Origin: Leptoclinus maculatus
Lineage: Eukaryota > Chordata > Actinopteri > Perciformes > Stichaeidae
DNA: 64,000 nt
Reading direction: 5' to 3'
Assembly (NCBI GenBank): GCA_032191485.1
Contig: JAVDOI010000004.1
Location: forward strand, 19,332,943 to 19,396,942
Part shown: in pieces, positions 50,701-60,203 of the stretch
Layout: each line of letters starts with the position of its first letter
Position numbering within the stretch: position 1 is the first letter of the stretch
Program-made: the position numbers and the translations under genes
The notes under the pieces: generated by a model
Seen by the model: the letters and a program-made list of their open reading frames with translations, nothing else
Databases searched by the model: none
What the model was told of the DNA's origin: nothing

Positions 50701-53700
50701 ATGAGTGGCAGCTGCTCCTGCCATGACTTTGGTGGGTCGGCTTTAGGGGTCAAAGAGAAAAAAAGTGGTTACTTGGAGGACTCCTCACAAACATTCACCA
50801 CACAGCCGGAAAACCCATTTGCATAGTTGATGACTGTGCCAATGTGCGCTCTGTCGTGAGTCTAACTGTAAGCTTTTACACCTCTCACGGCATTCCCACT
50901 TCAGATTCATATGCTTACATAAGTAACCATGCGTTCTTCAGGCTTTATTAAGCACAATGGAGAGCAACCTGAGACTAATAAATGCATTGATGAAGACTGC
51001 AAGATAGATTATTTAGTTAGCTTGCTGTGTCTGCTTAATGATGACTATGATATAGAGTAAAAGTGAGGCAGATACCTTGACTGATTGCCCGGAGTAGATT
51101 TTCACCAAATCATAAATCAAATTCTCTACAAGGATTTCAGTCTTTTTGCATGAATAGGCATTAGTAGCTTCTAGGTCTATAAGCCTTTGAGCCTCCATTA
51201 TGTTCATAAACTTCTTCACAGCACTATTATAGATGTATTAGTACTAAGTCACAAATCTTCCACTATATCCCTGGGTAATGAAGTAGGTATGGGAGTAACA
51301 TACTTTGCAAGTTGGTGCTGAAGTCGGCTGGGCTGCTGTAACGACCGTAACCGGCCACTGTTCGGGCACGGACCTGTACCACGTAGGGTGTACCGGTCTT
51401 GAGACCTTCAATGCGGGCGTTGCTCCGTTGTGCAGTCATGGTATGAGCAATGGCCTCGCCCTGATCCTGCAGAGGCAAAAGAGAAGCAATCATAATCAAA
51501 ACAATGCCAAATAGTGGCCCCCTGTGTTCTCCCTTCTCTGATGCTCTACCCTCCCTTACACACCAATCTAACCACACAGGCCGATGAAAGCAATATGGAG
51601 ATAAGAGCGAGAGCAAGAGGGAGAGAGAGACATATTGTAGCCAGTGTGTTAATTCAATGGGCGGAAGATATGACAACAAACAGAGCAGATATACACTGAG
51701 TGCCTTTGTTCTTTCTCCGAGGCATCCAGACACAACTCTCTCGGCCCCTAGAAAATCCAGAACTTTTGTAATGCGTGGATTGAGAGAGGATGCGGGATAA
51801 GAGGGAGGGCAAGAGGGAGAGATGGAATTAGAGTTTCAGAAAAGGGCAGAGCATGATAGAAATACAGAAAAGGATTGGGAGGAGAGAAATAGAAAAATGG
51901 AAGGAGGGATAGAGTGATAGGAAGAGGGGTATAAGTATGGGAGGACAGTCACACAAGCTAAGGTTGGAAATGCCTCGCTGCAACCGTGTGTTTATCAGCA
52001 GAGGCATTGTTTTCCACATTAACGGAAACACAGATGAAACAGAGACCATGCAAGTCAATGAAATTGGATTGAATTAGTGGCGTTGACTTACATTGCTGCT
52101 TACCTTCTCATGGTACTTAATCTCATAATCCAGAATGATTCCGTTGGGTTTCTCTGGAGGCAGCCAGGACAGGCTCATGGTGCTCGCTGTGGCCGCCATC
52201 AGGTGAACTGTGGGCACTGCAGAGGGAGCTACAAAGGGCAAGACAAATAAAGGAAAATCCGCTTTAGTTATCATTTTCTAAGTAATGATTTTTTTCAAAT
52301 TCTATGCCCTTTGTATGACCACAGAAGCCCACATACAAAGTCTTAGGCTGTGGGCTTTGTGAAAAGCTTTGGGCCGATAGTTAGTATGCAGAACCATTCC
52401 CCACTATTGCTCAAATTCTCTCTCCGAGTCCGGCGGGGAGGGAGAGGGGATGTCTAATTCTCCTGTGACAAGAGAATCAAACTGAAAAAACTGATGGATA
52501 AGTCTCTGGTACATGTAGTTCCCTTTACCATACACCAACTGTAGGCATGCTTAGGGGCAAGCACACATACAGATGCAGACTTTTCACTTTGCATTCAACT
52601 GCATTAATGCCAATCTACTGCTGCACTTTTGCTCCAAACTATTGAAGTTTTTTTGGGGACCAGTCATGTTTTCCTCCATTGGTAGTTTTCCAAGTTATAA
52701 GACATCCTATGAATTATTTACTTATTTATTTATTTATATAGACATCATTTATATAATTTGCCCATAAGTAGACATGCATGCATTGGTGGACTCACACTGA
52801 CAGAGGAGCATGAAACACACTGGCACTCCACCCACCTGAGCTTCTAATGCTTTGTTCACATGTGCCTATTAATGGCCAAGTGTTGTCTGCCTCTCTGTCT
52901 CTCTTTCCTCTTTTCTAGGTTCAGGCTTGTTTTTGTACGTCTGATGCACTCCCTCCTCTCAGTCTACCAACTACTCAGATTTTGTTTCATAACTTCAGCT
53001 GTCAATCTTCAGTTGTAGCTTCTATTTAAAATAAATAACATTCTTCACTTCACTATTTCCTACACAATCACCTTCTTTAATTCCCCCTGTCCTCTTCAGC
53101 TCTTCACTTTTCATCTTCCTTTTCACTAATGCAGACCTCCATCTCCACTCTCAGTCTTAGTCCCTCTCCCTTACTTCAAGCTTTTTAATCCTTAATATTT
53201 AGTTCTTTCATCCTCCCCCTTGCATTTCCTTTCTCCCTCGGCTGCCTGTGTTTGTGGCCAGACATCCCCCTGTTTCTCTCTCTCTCTCTCTTTGCGCCCT
53301 AAACCTTCCCTTCCCTGCCTCTTTCCCTCCCCCATACTATCCACCAAGGCCCACTACGTCTCCCTTTCTCCCCCAGAAGACAATGCTTCCTAGGCAGATC
53401 CCCTGGATTCTCTAGCCAGGGGATTAGGGGCCCTCCTCCGGGAGAAGACGTTGGAGTAACCATGGAGGTGGCCCCTGGGGCTTATCGCCGCCCTAGTATT
53501 TATTTTGCTTCTTAAAAGGTGAATGCACATGCAGGGATGGTCTTGGGACTACACCAGGGGATAATCTGATCACAGTTGATGCTCTCTTGCCCCGTCACCT
53601 CTTTTTTTTTTGCACCCAACTGACCCCAAGCAACCCCGGATGGACATTGGTCCCTGTCAGGACAGTGCCGAACCCCTTGTAAAACAATGAGGCCCTCATG

Positions 53701-54108
53701 CGGGGGTCCTGTAGGGCCTTTGGGTCTTAGACCCCCAAACAGAAGGCCTCCCTGAAAACGGAGGAAAACGCAATGGAGACAGGCGAGAGATGATGGGGGA
53801 AGGAGCAAAGGGATAATCCTTGGTGTTGTCTAAACCTGCAGGAATAGTAAATTTAACAAAACGACTAAACACATCCAAGGCACAATTTAAGAGCCCTGGG
53901 AGAACCTCAACAAAGAGACCAACCCACACAAACTTAAGTGTAGAGTAAGCTCAACAGCACTGAGGTTATTTAAGGTAAATTGAACCAACTGAAATTTGCA
54001 AAAATAATCTACCTACCGTCTAACCCTGAAATTTAATTTAGATTGTACATCTGACATTTTATATAAGTAACACAAGCAATAGCGTATCATTACTACCCTA
54101 GTATTTTG

Positions 54109-54141
<33 letters not shown>

Positions 54142-57100
54142 CAGCTGTATGTCAGTCTTCTGTAAACATTATTTTTTCATCCAAGCACTGATTGCAACAT
54201 TGGCCTAGTTACTGTTGTTGCTGTGGGCTGGAGGAGTGGTGGGTTGGAAGCAGTGGGCAGCTAGAATACTGAGGGTTCAACACTTTGAATGCAGACTGCC
54301 TCGCTATTGCTATTTGCAGTGGCGTTAGTACAGAGCATGCTGTGGGCGTGTGAAAAAAGGTCTCTTTCTAAGCTCATTCAAAAGAATGTCTTCCTTCTCA
54401 ATCCCTGTTCAAAGGGAAATATGTAACACACTCCTACATGCATACAATAAATTGATCTCTACTTCTTAAGCGCAGAACATATTCTCTGACATTGTCTTGC
54501 ATCTTTTTTTTAAGTCTTTCACAGGTGCCTACAAGTTCAATATTGATCTTTGACAGGTAAAGCCAAGGGGCTGCAAGCTGACACCTACCGGCCTGATTTG
54601 TGGTGATGTTCACTGCAGAGAACTGAGGCGTGTAGGGGCTTTTGTTGGAAACACCGTTGACCGCCTGGATCTCAAAGCTGTACTGCGTGTGGGCTTGTAG
54701 ATTACGGACAGTCACGCGGCGCTGGGTGAGGCCCAGGTGTCGCGGCGAGATGTCAACGTTGTCGTCGCACCGCGAGCACATTCCCCGCTCAGGCAGGCAC
54801 TTCTTACAGATGACGTTGTAGAAGATGTCTTCGCGGCCACCCAAGTCACGTGGGTCGCTCCATTCCAGCACAAGTGAGGTTTCGTTCACGCTGGAGATGA
54901 CACTGCGTGGTGCAGAAGGAACAGCTGCAAAAAAAGAGAAGTAAAGCATGGTTAAGATGAGGAAAATAGGTTTGGAATCAGAGTGAATTTAATCTCCATG
55001 CACAATAGGTGTTACAAGAATTTGTCTTGGTGACAGTACAGAGAACATACCGACAATAGACAGAGATTCATACTGCAAAACACAGTTTACATATCATTAT
55101 ACACATACATTCATTATTCCATAGCTGCTATATCAACACAATTCATGACCCAAGAATTGTCCTTGTGCTGTGGTATTAGTACATTTTTCATGCATTAACT
55201 ACAGCATCTTTTTCTTCCACATAACAAGAGTCTCTTCCAGCAGTTCTCCCAAAAAAAAAGGACAGCAGTTCAAATTTAAATTGCCTGCTCATTTCCAGTG
55301 TGTGTCTGTGTGTGTAAAGTGCTGGGGGGAACGAGCGAGACAAACTATTGGCAGAGCTTTGGCAATTCTTGTCCAATTACTGGAGCCTTATCTCTCTCTG
55401 CACTGTGGGAGAATCAGCCCCCCCCCACCCCAGCAACAGAAAAAAAGGATCTTCTTCTTTCTTCCACCAGCGAATGAATTAGCTCCTACGTGTGTGCGTG
55501 GTTGCTATTAACGAAGGCACTGCTACAAGAGAAAAAATCCTCCACTGTCTGTCTGTAAAAGGATGGCAGCATCGTGAACAGATAGACTTCACTGAGAGGC
55601 AGACAGGGGAGGAGTTGGATGATAACGTTTAGGATAACGTTGGGAAAGCAAAGCAGACTTGTTTGCCATCCGTGTGCCCTGGTGGGAACCTACTCCTGAT
55701 GGCTTTTATCAGCCAATGAGAGCGCAATTCAGAGAAGGAAGTTTGGGAGAATATTTACGACACAGTCAATAATTTAGTTTTATGACTAACAATACATTTG
55801 ATTACTGTATGAATAAAAAAAATATAAATCTATTTCTGTCTTGTTTTCAAAAGAATTGCAATAACAGCATTTAACTTTATGAGTATGACTTTGGAACTTG
55901 GTGGTTGCTATCCGGTCAAAGCGGTCTTTACTTACTGGTACAGGGGGAGTCGGGAGAATCGGTGTCTGAGCGGTAGTAGCCGTTTCTACAGGAGCAAACA
56001 CTAGATGCTCCTGAGCTGGCACGGCTGTTGGCTGGACAGGGCAAGCAGAAGCTGTCTCCTTGTTTGGACTTGAAGGTGCCAGGGCTGCAAGCTGATGTAA
56101 AAAAAGAAAAGAAAAAAGAAAAAACTTAAAATAAGTAATATTGAGGATTGTATATAACAATTTAAGGCAACACTTATATTACATTTGTCTGGGTCATATT
56201 TTCCAAAAGGGGTAGTAGGCCCAAATAATCAATTTGACTTTCACACATCCTTAGTTTTAGTATACAAGCATCCACAACACTAGTGGAACATTCCATGGTA
56301 ACACTGTTCCAGCTCACTGGTAAAAAATGACTACAATCGCTTATTTGATGTGTTTAGCATGTGTTTGTTTATGTACATGTGTGCACATGGACATGATTTG
56401 TTTTTTCCCCCCTTCCCAAGCCCACATGTTCCCTTTTCCCCTAATAGAGAGCAAACTGTAGAGGGAAAAGAGTGGAGACGGTGTTTTGAGCAGCATGTAG
56501 CTGTTTGCTTAAACCCATGCTCACACGATGAGACTGTCATCCGGAATGACATACACAAACGCTCAGAGCCAACGTGCTGGCATGGTGCTTTCATTTGAAT
56601 TCAGTCAGTTATGAAACACATATACACATGCACACAGAGAATCAAAGAGGCACAACGCTGCAGTGTACACAAACATGAGTCTGGCCTCAACTGTACAAAG
56701 AGACTTTTTGTCTGAATCCTTCTGTCTTTAAAATCTCCCTTCACAGACCTTTTACAAAATTATCTTCACCATACTTACCTTAACTGGTTCTCGATTGGTA
56801 AAGCTTAGTTAATCTGATAAAAAACACCGCTGGCCTTTGTGAATGCCCTTCCTCCATTTATAGCCGCTGTTTGGAAGTTTATAACTCAGGTGATAAGTTG
56901 CAGACGTGGAGGGAAACACAGACAGCGGCGACTTTGGCAGGCCCCATATCTTTGATAAACTGTCTCGTTAAAAGATGAATGAGTTTGCCGCAGCGCTTAA
57001 TAAAGAAAGATGTGAGCAGGTAAGACAGGCAAAGTTTACAGGGGCCAGTTGATTAGCTGACCCACTAGTGCGCTAGCTCGTCAATGTCAAGGACACACTG

Positions 57101-60100
57101 CGATGTTTGTCCCTCTGAATGATAATCATCACTATAGCTCCTGCGTTTGTTTTACGCTCCCTGTTGAAAACAACAAAGATTGGAGGTCAAATCTACAGCA
57201 GACCACTTCTTGCTACTGCTGTTTCCCCGCTTTCTTTGCTTTTTTTTTTCTAAGTTCAATATTAGCACAAAACCACCAGTTGACTGCACCGTGTACATTA
57301 GCACTGAGTGTATTTGTTCTTCCACCATTAATCAGAGTCTTTCACACCACTGGCTTAACAGGAAATACTGCTTGATAAACAGATAAGAAACAACCTCGAG
57401 TTTTACCAGGTGGGGGGAAGAACTCCTTTGATTTCGTATCATGACCCATGCAAGTTCATTTACGTTCAACCAAAGTAAACTACCGGCAATTTCTCAACTC
57501 CCAAGGGAAGAGAGTTTGGGGAGTTTTTAAACATGTTGGCCTAAAGATTTTGATGTAGCAATCCCATTAAAAAAAATCATTTCGAGGAAGGGCTGAAAGT
57601 GCTGACAAATAACTTCCAGTGATCAAAGGGGTCATCCTCTTCCTTTCATCAATTTTCCCCTTCAAAAAACGGCTAAAGAATGAGGAAGAAAGAGAGACAA
57701 GGGGCAAGAGCAAAAGGGAAGGAGAGGTGGAAGAGGTGGAGGCATAGATAATGCTAATTCTGCAGCCCCCCCCCCCCCCCCTTTCCACACTCCCCTGTGT
57801 ATTATCCTAAGCTCTATGTTCATGCAGAACATTGAGCTTAAGGAACTGATTAGAATATATGCTGAAATTGGAAAAGTATGGAGCATGGCGAGAAAAGTAA
57901 AGAATATTGGGGGGTGCAGAATGTGCAGCAAAACAAGTGGAAAGGCAAAAAAAAAAGGCTCATCCTTTAATATTAATGCAGACATCCTTACTGTAACTCT
58001 TGTGGCATATTAATGAGAGCAACGGCCTTCAGATTGAGAAGGAACGGGAGAAAGAGAGGAAATACGAGTACAGAGGAAGGTGGAGAAAGCTGCACGTTGG
58101 CGTGAGGATAGAAAAGAAGAGTCATGGTCAAGGGATGATGAGAAATGGGTTTGGAGAGGAGAGTGGACCTGAGGAGAGGTGAAAGGAGAAGAGAAGAAGA
58201 GAGGTAGATTTATCCCTTGTGGTTTCCACTGAAGCTTGATTAGAGTATGTTTTATCAGGACCCAGTCACCAGGGCTTTAACCTTGAGCTGCCAGGAGCAA
58301 ACAAATTAGTTTTTAACCACATACACCACGCTTTAGATTTACTACGCTCTCTCTCACACTCCTTCTAAAGGTGAGTACACATATTTAGGGTCTGCCAGAA
58401 GCTGCCAGTGTAAAGTATCCACCTACTCTCTGGATGATCACCAGTATTGGTACTTAACTTAAAGGTCTTCTCAGTCTCATCTCTCACTGCTATAAGGAGA
58501 AAACGGAGCCCTCTGAACCCAGGCAGGCAAACCACAGACAAACTGTACATGTGCAGACACCTCGCATTCAACCCCGCTGATGAATAACCCTACCAGCTCC
58601 CCGCTCTCTCTCTCTTTCTCATTCTGCTTCCTCCATTTGACCTGCGCACCCTAAGACTAATTCTACGCCCCATACCCCTCATCACACACACACACATTTT
58701 CCATTTATCCCTCGTTCTTTTCCATGCTGTCACCTGCACTGCATTTTAGTGGAGACCTTGCTGTTTAAATTCACCTTGCTCTCAACCTCCGTGAACCCGT
58801 CATGTTTTCCATCAGACCTGAAACCATCATAGGGCCTCTCAGAAACAGACAGCCTCCCCTGCATTTCCATTTATTTAGCAACCAAGCTGCCAAGCAAAAC
58901 TGAGGTCAGAGGAGTGAACAGTCGCCTGCTTGATGGTGTCATCTAGTGTGTACATCTAGTGTGTATTATTTTTACCTTGTCATCTTTGGATTAATGTGTC
59001 AAAGAATACAAGGCAAATAAATGGCTCATAATAATGTGGCAGCTGGACAATCTAGTGATAGAGGCTGTGACCTGTAGCCAAAACAATACCGCTTCAATCT
59101 CTCCAACAATCAGTGTGTGTCCACAACATCCTTTGGTGCACATGAAGCGTCCTTCAGCAAGACTTTGACCCCTTACTACTCACTCATTGCAATTCACCAT
59201 GCATGCAACCATCAGATACTATGTGCCTAAAATGCAGATTAACTTTTCTCAGCAGTAATAATGTGATATATTATTGATTGCTATAGGGAAATCCCCCCCC
59301 CCCCCCCCCCCCAACCACCATCTTGCAGGAAGGAAAGACGGTGAAATATGCAACAACAAAACGTTTCATTGAGTGGATTTGGGTAGCTTTGGGTAGTAGT
59401 TGACATAGGGCTTGGACCTTGTGTACCCTGTTGAAGTCTGTCTCTCTAACCTCTAGATTAATCCACCATGACAAACACTGAGTATTAAAATCCTCGACTG
59501 ACTCAAAATACCTGTTGTGAAAACACTCACCTTGACATTGGGTCTCCTTTATGGCTGGTTCGAAGCCAGACGAGCAAGTGCATGCTCCTACAGGAACCAT
59601 CCACTCGCCATCTCCATTGCAATAGAGCTTCAATGGCACGGACACCTCCAGAGCGTTGGGGACACAAGTTCCTGGCGCAATGACCAAAGAGGTTGCCTCT
59701 GCCCCAGTTGCTGTCTCTGGGAAAACGGCAAAGTTGGCAATGGTGGTGGAGCATTTTTTGTAAAAGACCCTCACTGAGATGAGTGACATGCAAGCACCAA
59801 GATCCTGAAAGGCCAAGTAGAACCCGGCTTTGGACAATGGCCCGAAACTTCGAACCTTTGTGTTTACCCGCCCAGTCTCAAGCATGGAAAAGCTCTCATC
59901 TGGGGCAATGGTATCCACCTTCACATAAGGGTTCTCCATCCAGAAAGGGCTTGTGGCTGTGGCTGAGTCTGAGTCAGACTCGTAGTAGAAGAGGTTGAAG
60001 GTCTCTTTGCAGGAACCTGGGATGTTGGGAATGCTGTTGCAATCGCGCACTGTGAATTTCATCTCCACATATACACGCAGCACATCTTTTCGTGGGATGA

Positions 60101-60203
60101 AGTCACTACGCAGCCAGTTATTCTGGTTGACCTCACGTACATTGCAGACTTGGTACGTCCGGATGGGGTTCATGGCATCATCGTACCCGCTCACCTCTTC
60201 CCA
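38625..60203 (-). CDS. ephb3: EphB3-type receptor tyrosine kinase, 14 coding exons (5' partial)
   Basis: Single-pass receptor for membrane-bound ephrin-B ligands, acting in contact-dependent repulsion, boundary formation and axon guidance (family knowledge). I assembled exons 60203-59531, 56091-55936, 54924-54589, 52228-52104, 51466-51304, 50740-50632, 49080-49028, 48750-48628, 46551-46304, 45871-45656, 44513-44364, 44009-43810, 40921-40766 and 38733-38625. Every intron is GT-AG and the joined frame has no stop: 2817 nt, 938 residues plus stop. Domains are ligand binding (1-224), Cys-rich (225-276), two FN3 (277-484), TM (about 495-520), juxtamembrane, kinase (about 565-830), SAM (about 855-925) and PDZ tail. 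Residues such as NPIRTYQVCNVRE, KVDTIAPDES and the tail MRLQMNQTLPVQV fit EPHB3 better than EPHB1, EPHB2 or EPHB4. Signal peptide and exon 2 are missing from the window. Teleosts can carry two ephb3 paralogues; I cannot say which this is. Confidence 0.95.
40766..40921 (-). CDS. ephb3: ephb3 exon 15: SAM domain, first part
   Basis: 156 bp. It is read after CAATGTAG as G|GTA-TCC-CAG (VSQPLLDRCVPDYTTFTTVG) and ends ACA-GCA-GA before GTGAGT. It encodes the conserved linker tyrosine (PDYTTF) and SAM helices DWLDAIKMSRYRDNFVNAGF and ASFDLVAQMTAE. Family: the SAM domain tunes receptor clustering. The SAM part is slightly diverged from mammalian EPHB3. Confidence 0.95.
40957..40980. repeat. (GA)n microsatellite beside ephb3 exon 15
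   Basis: GA units 36 bases upstream (minus strand sense) of exon 15; on the transcript strand it is a CT tract that extends the polypyrimidine tract of the acceptor. Confidence 0.85.
42870..43290. promoter_or_regulatory. Candidate intronic enhancer in ephb3 intron 14
   Basis: GCTAATTAA occurs at 42901-42909 and 42949-42957, TTAATC cores lie between and after, and a perfect POU octamer ATTTGCAT is at 43265-43272. The stretch is non-repetitive. Function is inferred only from motif density. Confidence 0.35.
43810..44009 (-). CDS. ephb3: ephb3 exon 14: end of kinase domain and linker
   Basis: 200 bp. It begins after TTTTCTCAG with GTG-ATA-AAT (VINAVEQDYRLPPPMDCPTA), continues HQLMLDCWVKERNLRPKF, TQIVATLDKLIRNAASLKVV and ends in the variable linker TNSAQSTG. 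The donor is ACC-GG|GTAAGT. It is a few bases longer than the usual exon, the extra codons being in the poorly conserved kinase-SAM linker. Confidence 0.96.
44364..44513 (-). CDS. ephb3: ephb3 exon 13: kinase C-lobe (APE region)
   Basis: 150 bp, phase 0 at both ends. It begins GGC-GGG-AAG (GGKIPIRWTAPEAIAYRKF) after TATCCACAG and ends AAT-CAA-GAT before GTAAGC. It includes the APE motif, [20 protein letters not shown] and RPYWDMSNQD, closing the peptide-substrate side of the kinase. Confidence 0.97.
44890..45260 (-). mobile_element. LINE-like 3' end inserted in ephb3 intron 12
   Basis: On the minus strand the segment ends GGGCACCTGAATCCAAGGAG then ATTAATAAAGTATCTTC, closely resembling the terminal CCTGAATTTCC...AATAAAGTATCT of common fish non-LTR elements. 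An open frame of about 70 codons precedes it but I recognise no domain. It lies between exons 12 and 13 in the sense orientation and carries an AATAAA signal. Confidence 0.45.
45656..45871 (-). CDS. ephb3: ephb3 exon 12: kinase catalytic and activation loops
   Basis: 216 bp, phase 0 at both ends. It begins CTC-AAC-GAT (LNDGQFTVIQLVGMLRGIAA) and encodes the catalytic loop HRDLAARN, the metal-binding DFG in KVSDFGLSRFLEDDP and the activation-loop tyrosine in DPTYTSSL. All residues needed for catalysis are intact, so this is an active kinase and not an EphB6-type pseudokinase. Confidence 0.97.
46304..46551 (-). CDS. ephb3: ephb3 exon 11: kinase N-lobe and hinge
   Basis: 248 bp, the family length. 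It starts after CTCTCGCAG, completing the glycine loop (GAGEFGEVCRGRLK). It holds the ATP-anchoring lysine in VAIKTLKVG, the alpha-C glutamate in DFLSEASIMGQFDHPNI, and the gatekeeper/hinge stretch VMIVTEFMENGALDSFLR. The donor is CGG|GTGAGG. The hinge has Gly where human EPHB3, as I recall it, has Cys (NCALD). The polypyrimidine tract upstream is very long and GA/CT-rich. Confidence 0.97.
46560..47260. repeat. Purine-rich low-complexity sequence in ephb3 intron 10
   Basis: Long GA/GGA/GGGA-rich stretches, densest at 46580-46680 and 47160-47260. On the transcript strand these are C/T-rich. They account for the proline/serine-rich artefactual frames read on the minus strand. Confidence 0.8.
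47345..47388. repeat. (AGT)n-like trinucleotide repeat
   Basis: Imperfect AGT/AGC/AAT triplets over about 44 bases in intron 10. Confidence 0.8.
48628..48750 (-). CDS. ephb3: ephb3 exon 10: juxtamembrane tyrosines and start of kinase domain
   Basis: 123 bp. It starts after CCCCTATAG with TA-ACA-CCT-GGA-ATG (I-TPGMKVYIDPFTYEDP) and ends GGC-GCA-G before GTAACC. It carries the two autophosphorylated tyrosines of the YIDPFTYEDP motif that release juxtamembrane autoinhibition and recruit SH2 proteins (family knowledge), then REFAKEIDVSCVKIEEVIGAG, the first half of the glycine-rich loop. Confidence 0.97.
49028..49080 (-). CDS. ephb3: ephb3 exon 9: juxtamembrane microexon
   Basis: 53 bp. It begins after TTTCTCAACAG with a single A that completes the AG|A arginine codon from exon 8, then KQRNGSESEYTEKLQQY, and a last A shared with exon 10. 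It is the intracellular juxtamembrane piece and contains the conserved SEYTEKLQ motif. It is too short to recognise alone; frame, splice sites and homology together make it firm. Confidence 0.94.
50632..50740 (-). CDS. ephb3: ephb3 exon 8: transmembrane segment
   Basis: 109 bp. It starts after CCCTAAAG and ends CTC-AG before GTCAGA. It encodes DPPKSWQEQLPLIVGSAT and then AAFVFIIAVVVIAIVCLR, a hydrophobic stretch of about 25 residues closed by basic residues (LR-KQR across the junction), as expected for a single-pass type I helix with its stop-transfer signal. Confidence 0.96.
51304..51466 (-). CDS. ephb3: ephb3 exon 7: second fibronectin III domain, second half
   Basis: 163 bp, as in other Eph genes. 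It begins after CTCTGCAG with GAT-CAG-GGC (DQGEAIAHTMTAQRS) and contains the diagnostic strand TPYVVQVRARTVAGYGRYSS. The donor is read as CAA-A|GTATGT, which lets the last base pair with CC of the next exon (Thr). The three residues around this junction are the least certain in the model. Confidence 0.94.
52104..52228 (-). CDS. ephb3: ephb3 exon 6: second fibronectin III domain, first half
   Basis: 125 bp, matching the family. It starts after TTTGTAG with CT-CCC (A-PSAVPTVHL) and ends at GAG-AAG before GTAAGC in phase 0. It encodes STMSLSWLPPEKPNGIILDY followed by EIKYHEK, the conserved first sheet of the membrane-proximal FN3 domain. Confidence 0.96.
54113..54141. repeat. (TA)n microsatellite in ephb3 intron 5
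   Basis: Pure TA dinucleotides over about 28 bases, downstream of exon 5. Confidence 0.9.
54589..54924 (-). CDS. ephb3: ephb3 exon 5: first fibronectin III domain
   Basis: 336 bp, the usual length for this exon. It begins after TTTTTTTGCAG with CT-GTT-CCT (T-VPSAPRSVISSVNETS) and ends CAG-GCC-G before GTAGGT. The FN3 signatures VISSVNETSLVLEWSDPRDL, GGREDIFYNVICKKC, CSRCDDNV, LGLTQRRV, the YSFEIQAVNGVS strand and VNITTNQA are all present. The NETS and NITT motifs are potential N-glycosylation sites. Confidence 0.97.
55936..56091 (-). CDS. ephb3: ephb3 exon 4: cysteine-rich / EGF-like segment
   Basis: 156 bp, the standard size of this Eph exon. I chose the acceptor at ACATCAG|CTTGCAG rather than the closer GCAG four codons inside, because only the first keeps frame with exon 3 (G|CT = Ala) and gives the conserved A-C-x-P-G-T-F-K start. 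The peptide runs ACSPGTFKSKQGDSFCLPC and later CSCRNGYYRSDTDS, carrying the paired cysteines of the EGF-like repeat. It ends TGT-ACC-A before GTAAGT. Confidence 0.95.
57766..57781. repeat. Poly-C tract in ephb3 intron 3
   Basis: Sixteen uninterrupted cytosines on the plus strand, hence poly-G in the ephb3 pre-mRNA. Confidence 0.9.
59040..59205 (+). mobile_element. Degraded tRNA-derived SINE in ephb3 intron 3
   Basis: CTAGTGATAGAGGCTGTGAC, then CCGCTTCAATCTC (B-box-like), then GTCCTTCAGCAAGACTTTGA, follow the same order as fish SINE heads and bodies, with many substitutions. Confidence 0.4.
59293..59312. repeat. Poly-C tract close to ephb3 exon 3
   Basis: Twenty cytosines, about 220 bases downstream of exon 3 on the transcript; poly-G in the pre-mRNA. 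Confidence 0.9.
59531..60203 (-). CDS. ephb3: ephb3 exon 3: ephrin-binding (ligand-binding) domain
   Basis: Encodes 224 residues plus one base of the next codon. It starts after TTTTCAG at TGG-GAA-GAG (WEEVSGYDDAMNP) in phase 0 and ends with CAA-G before GTGAGT. It contains the Eph ligand-binding jelly-roll hallmarks TYQVCNV, NNWLR, FTVRDC, GSCKETFNLFYYE, KVDTIAPDES, VRSFGPLSKAGFYLAFQD and ACMSLISVRVFYKKC, followed by the start of the Cys-rich region (LYCNGDGEWMVPVGACTC). The length (673 bp) suits the long third exon of Eph genes. This domain contacts ephrin-B outside the cell. The largest visible intron of the gene (about 3.4 kb) follows it. Confidence 0.97.

Noticed and set aside
56072..56091. 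Alternative exon 4 acceptor at the inner GCAG
   Set aside because: It would shift the frame relative to exon 3 and lose the conserved A-C-x-P-G start.
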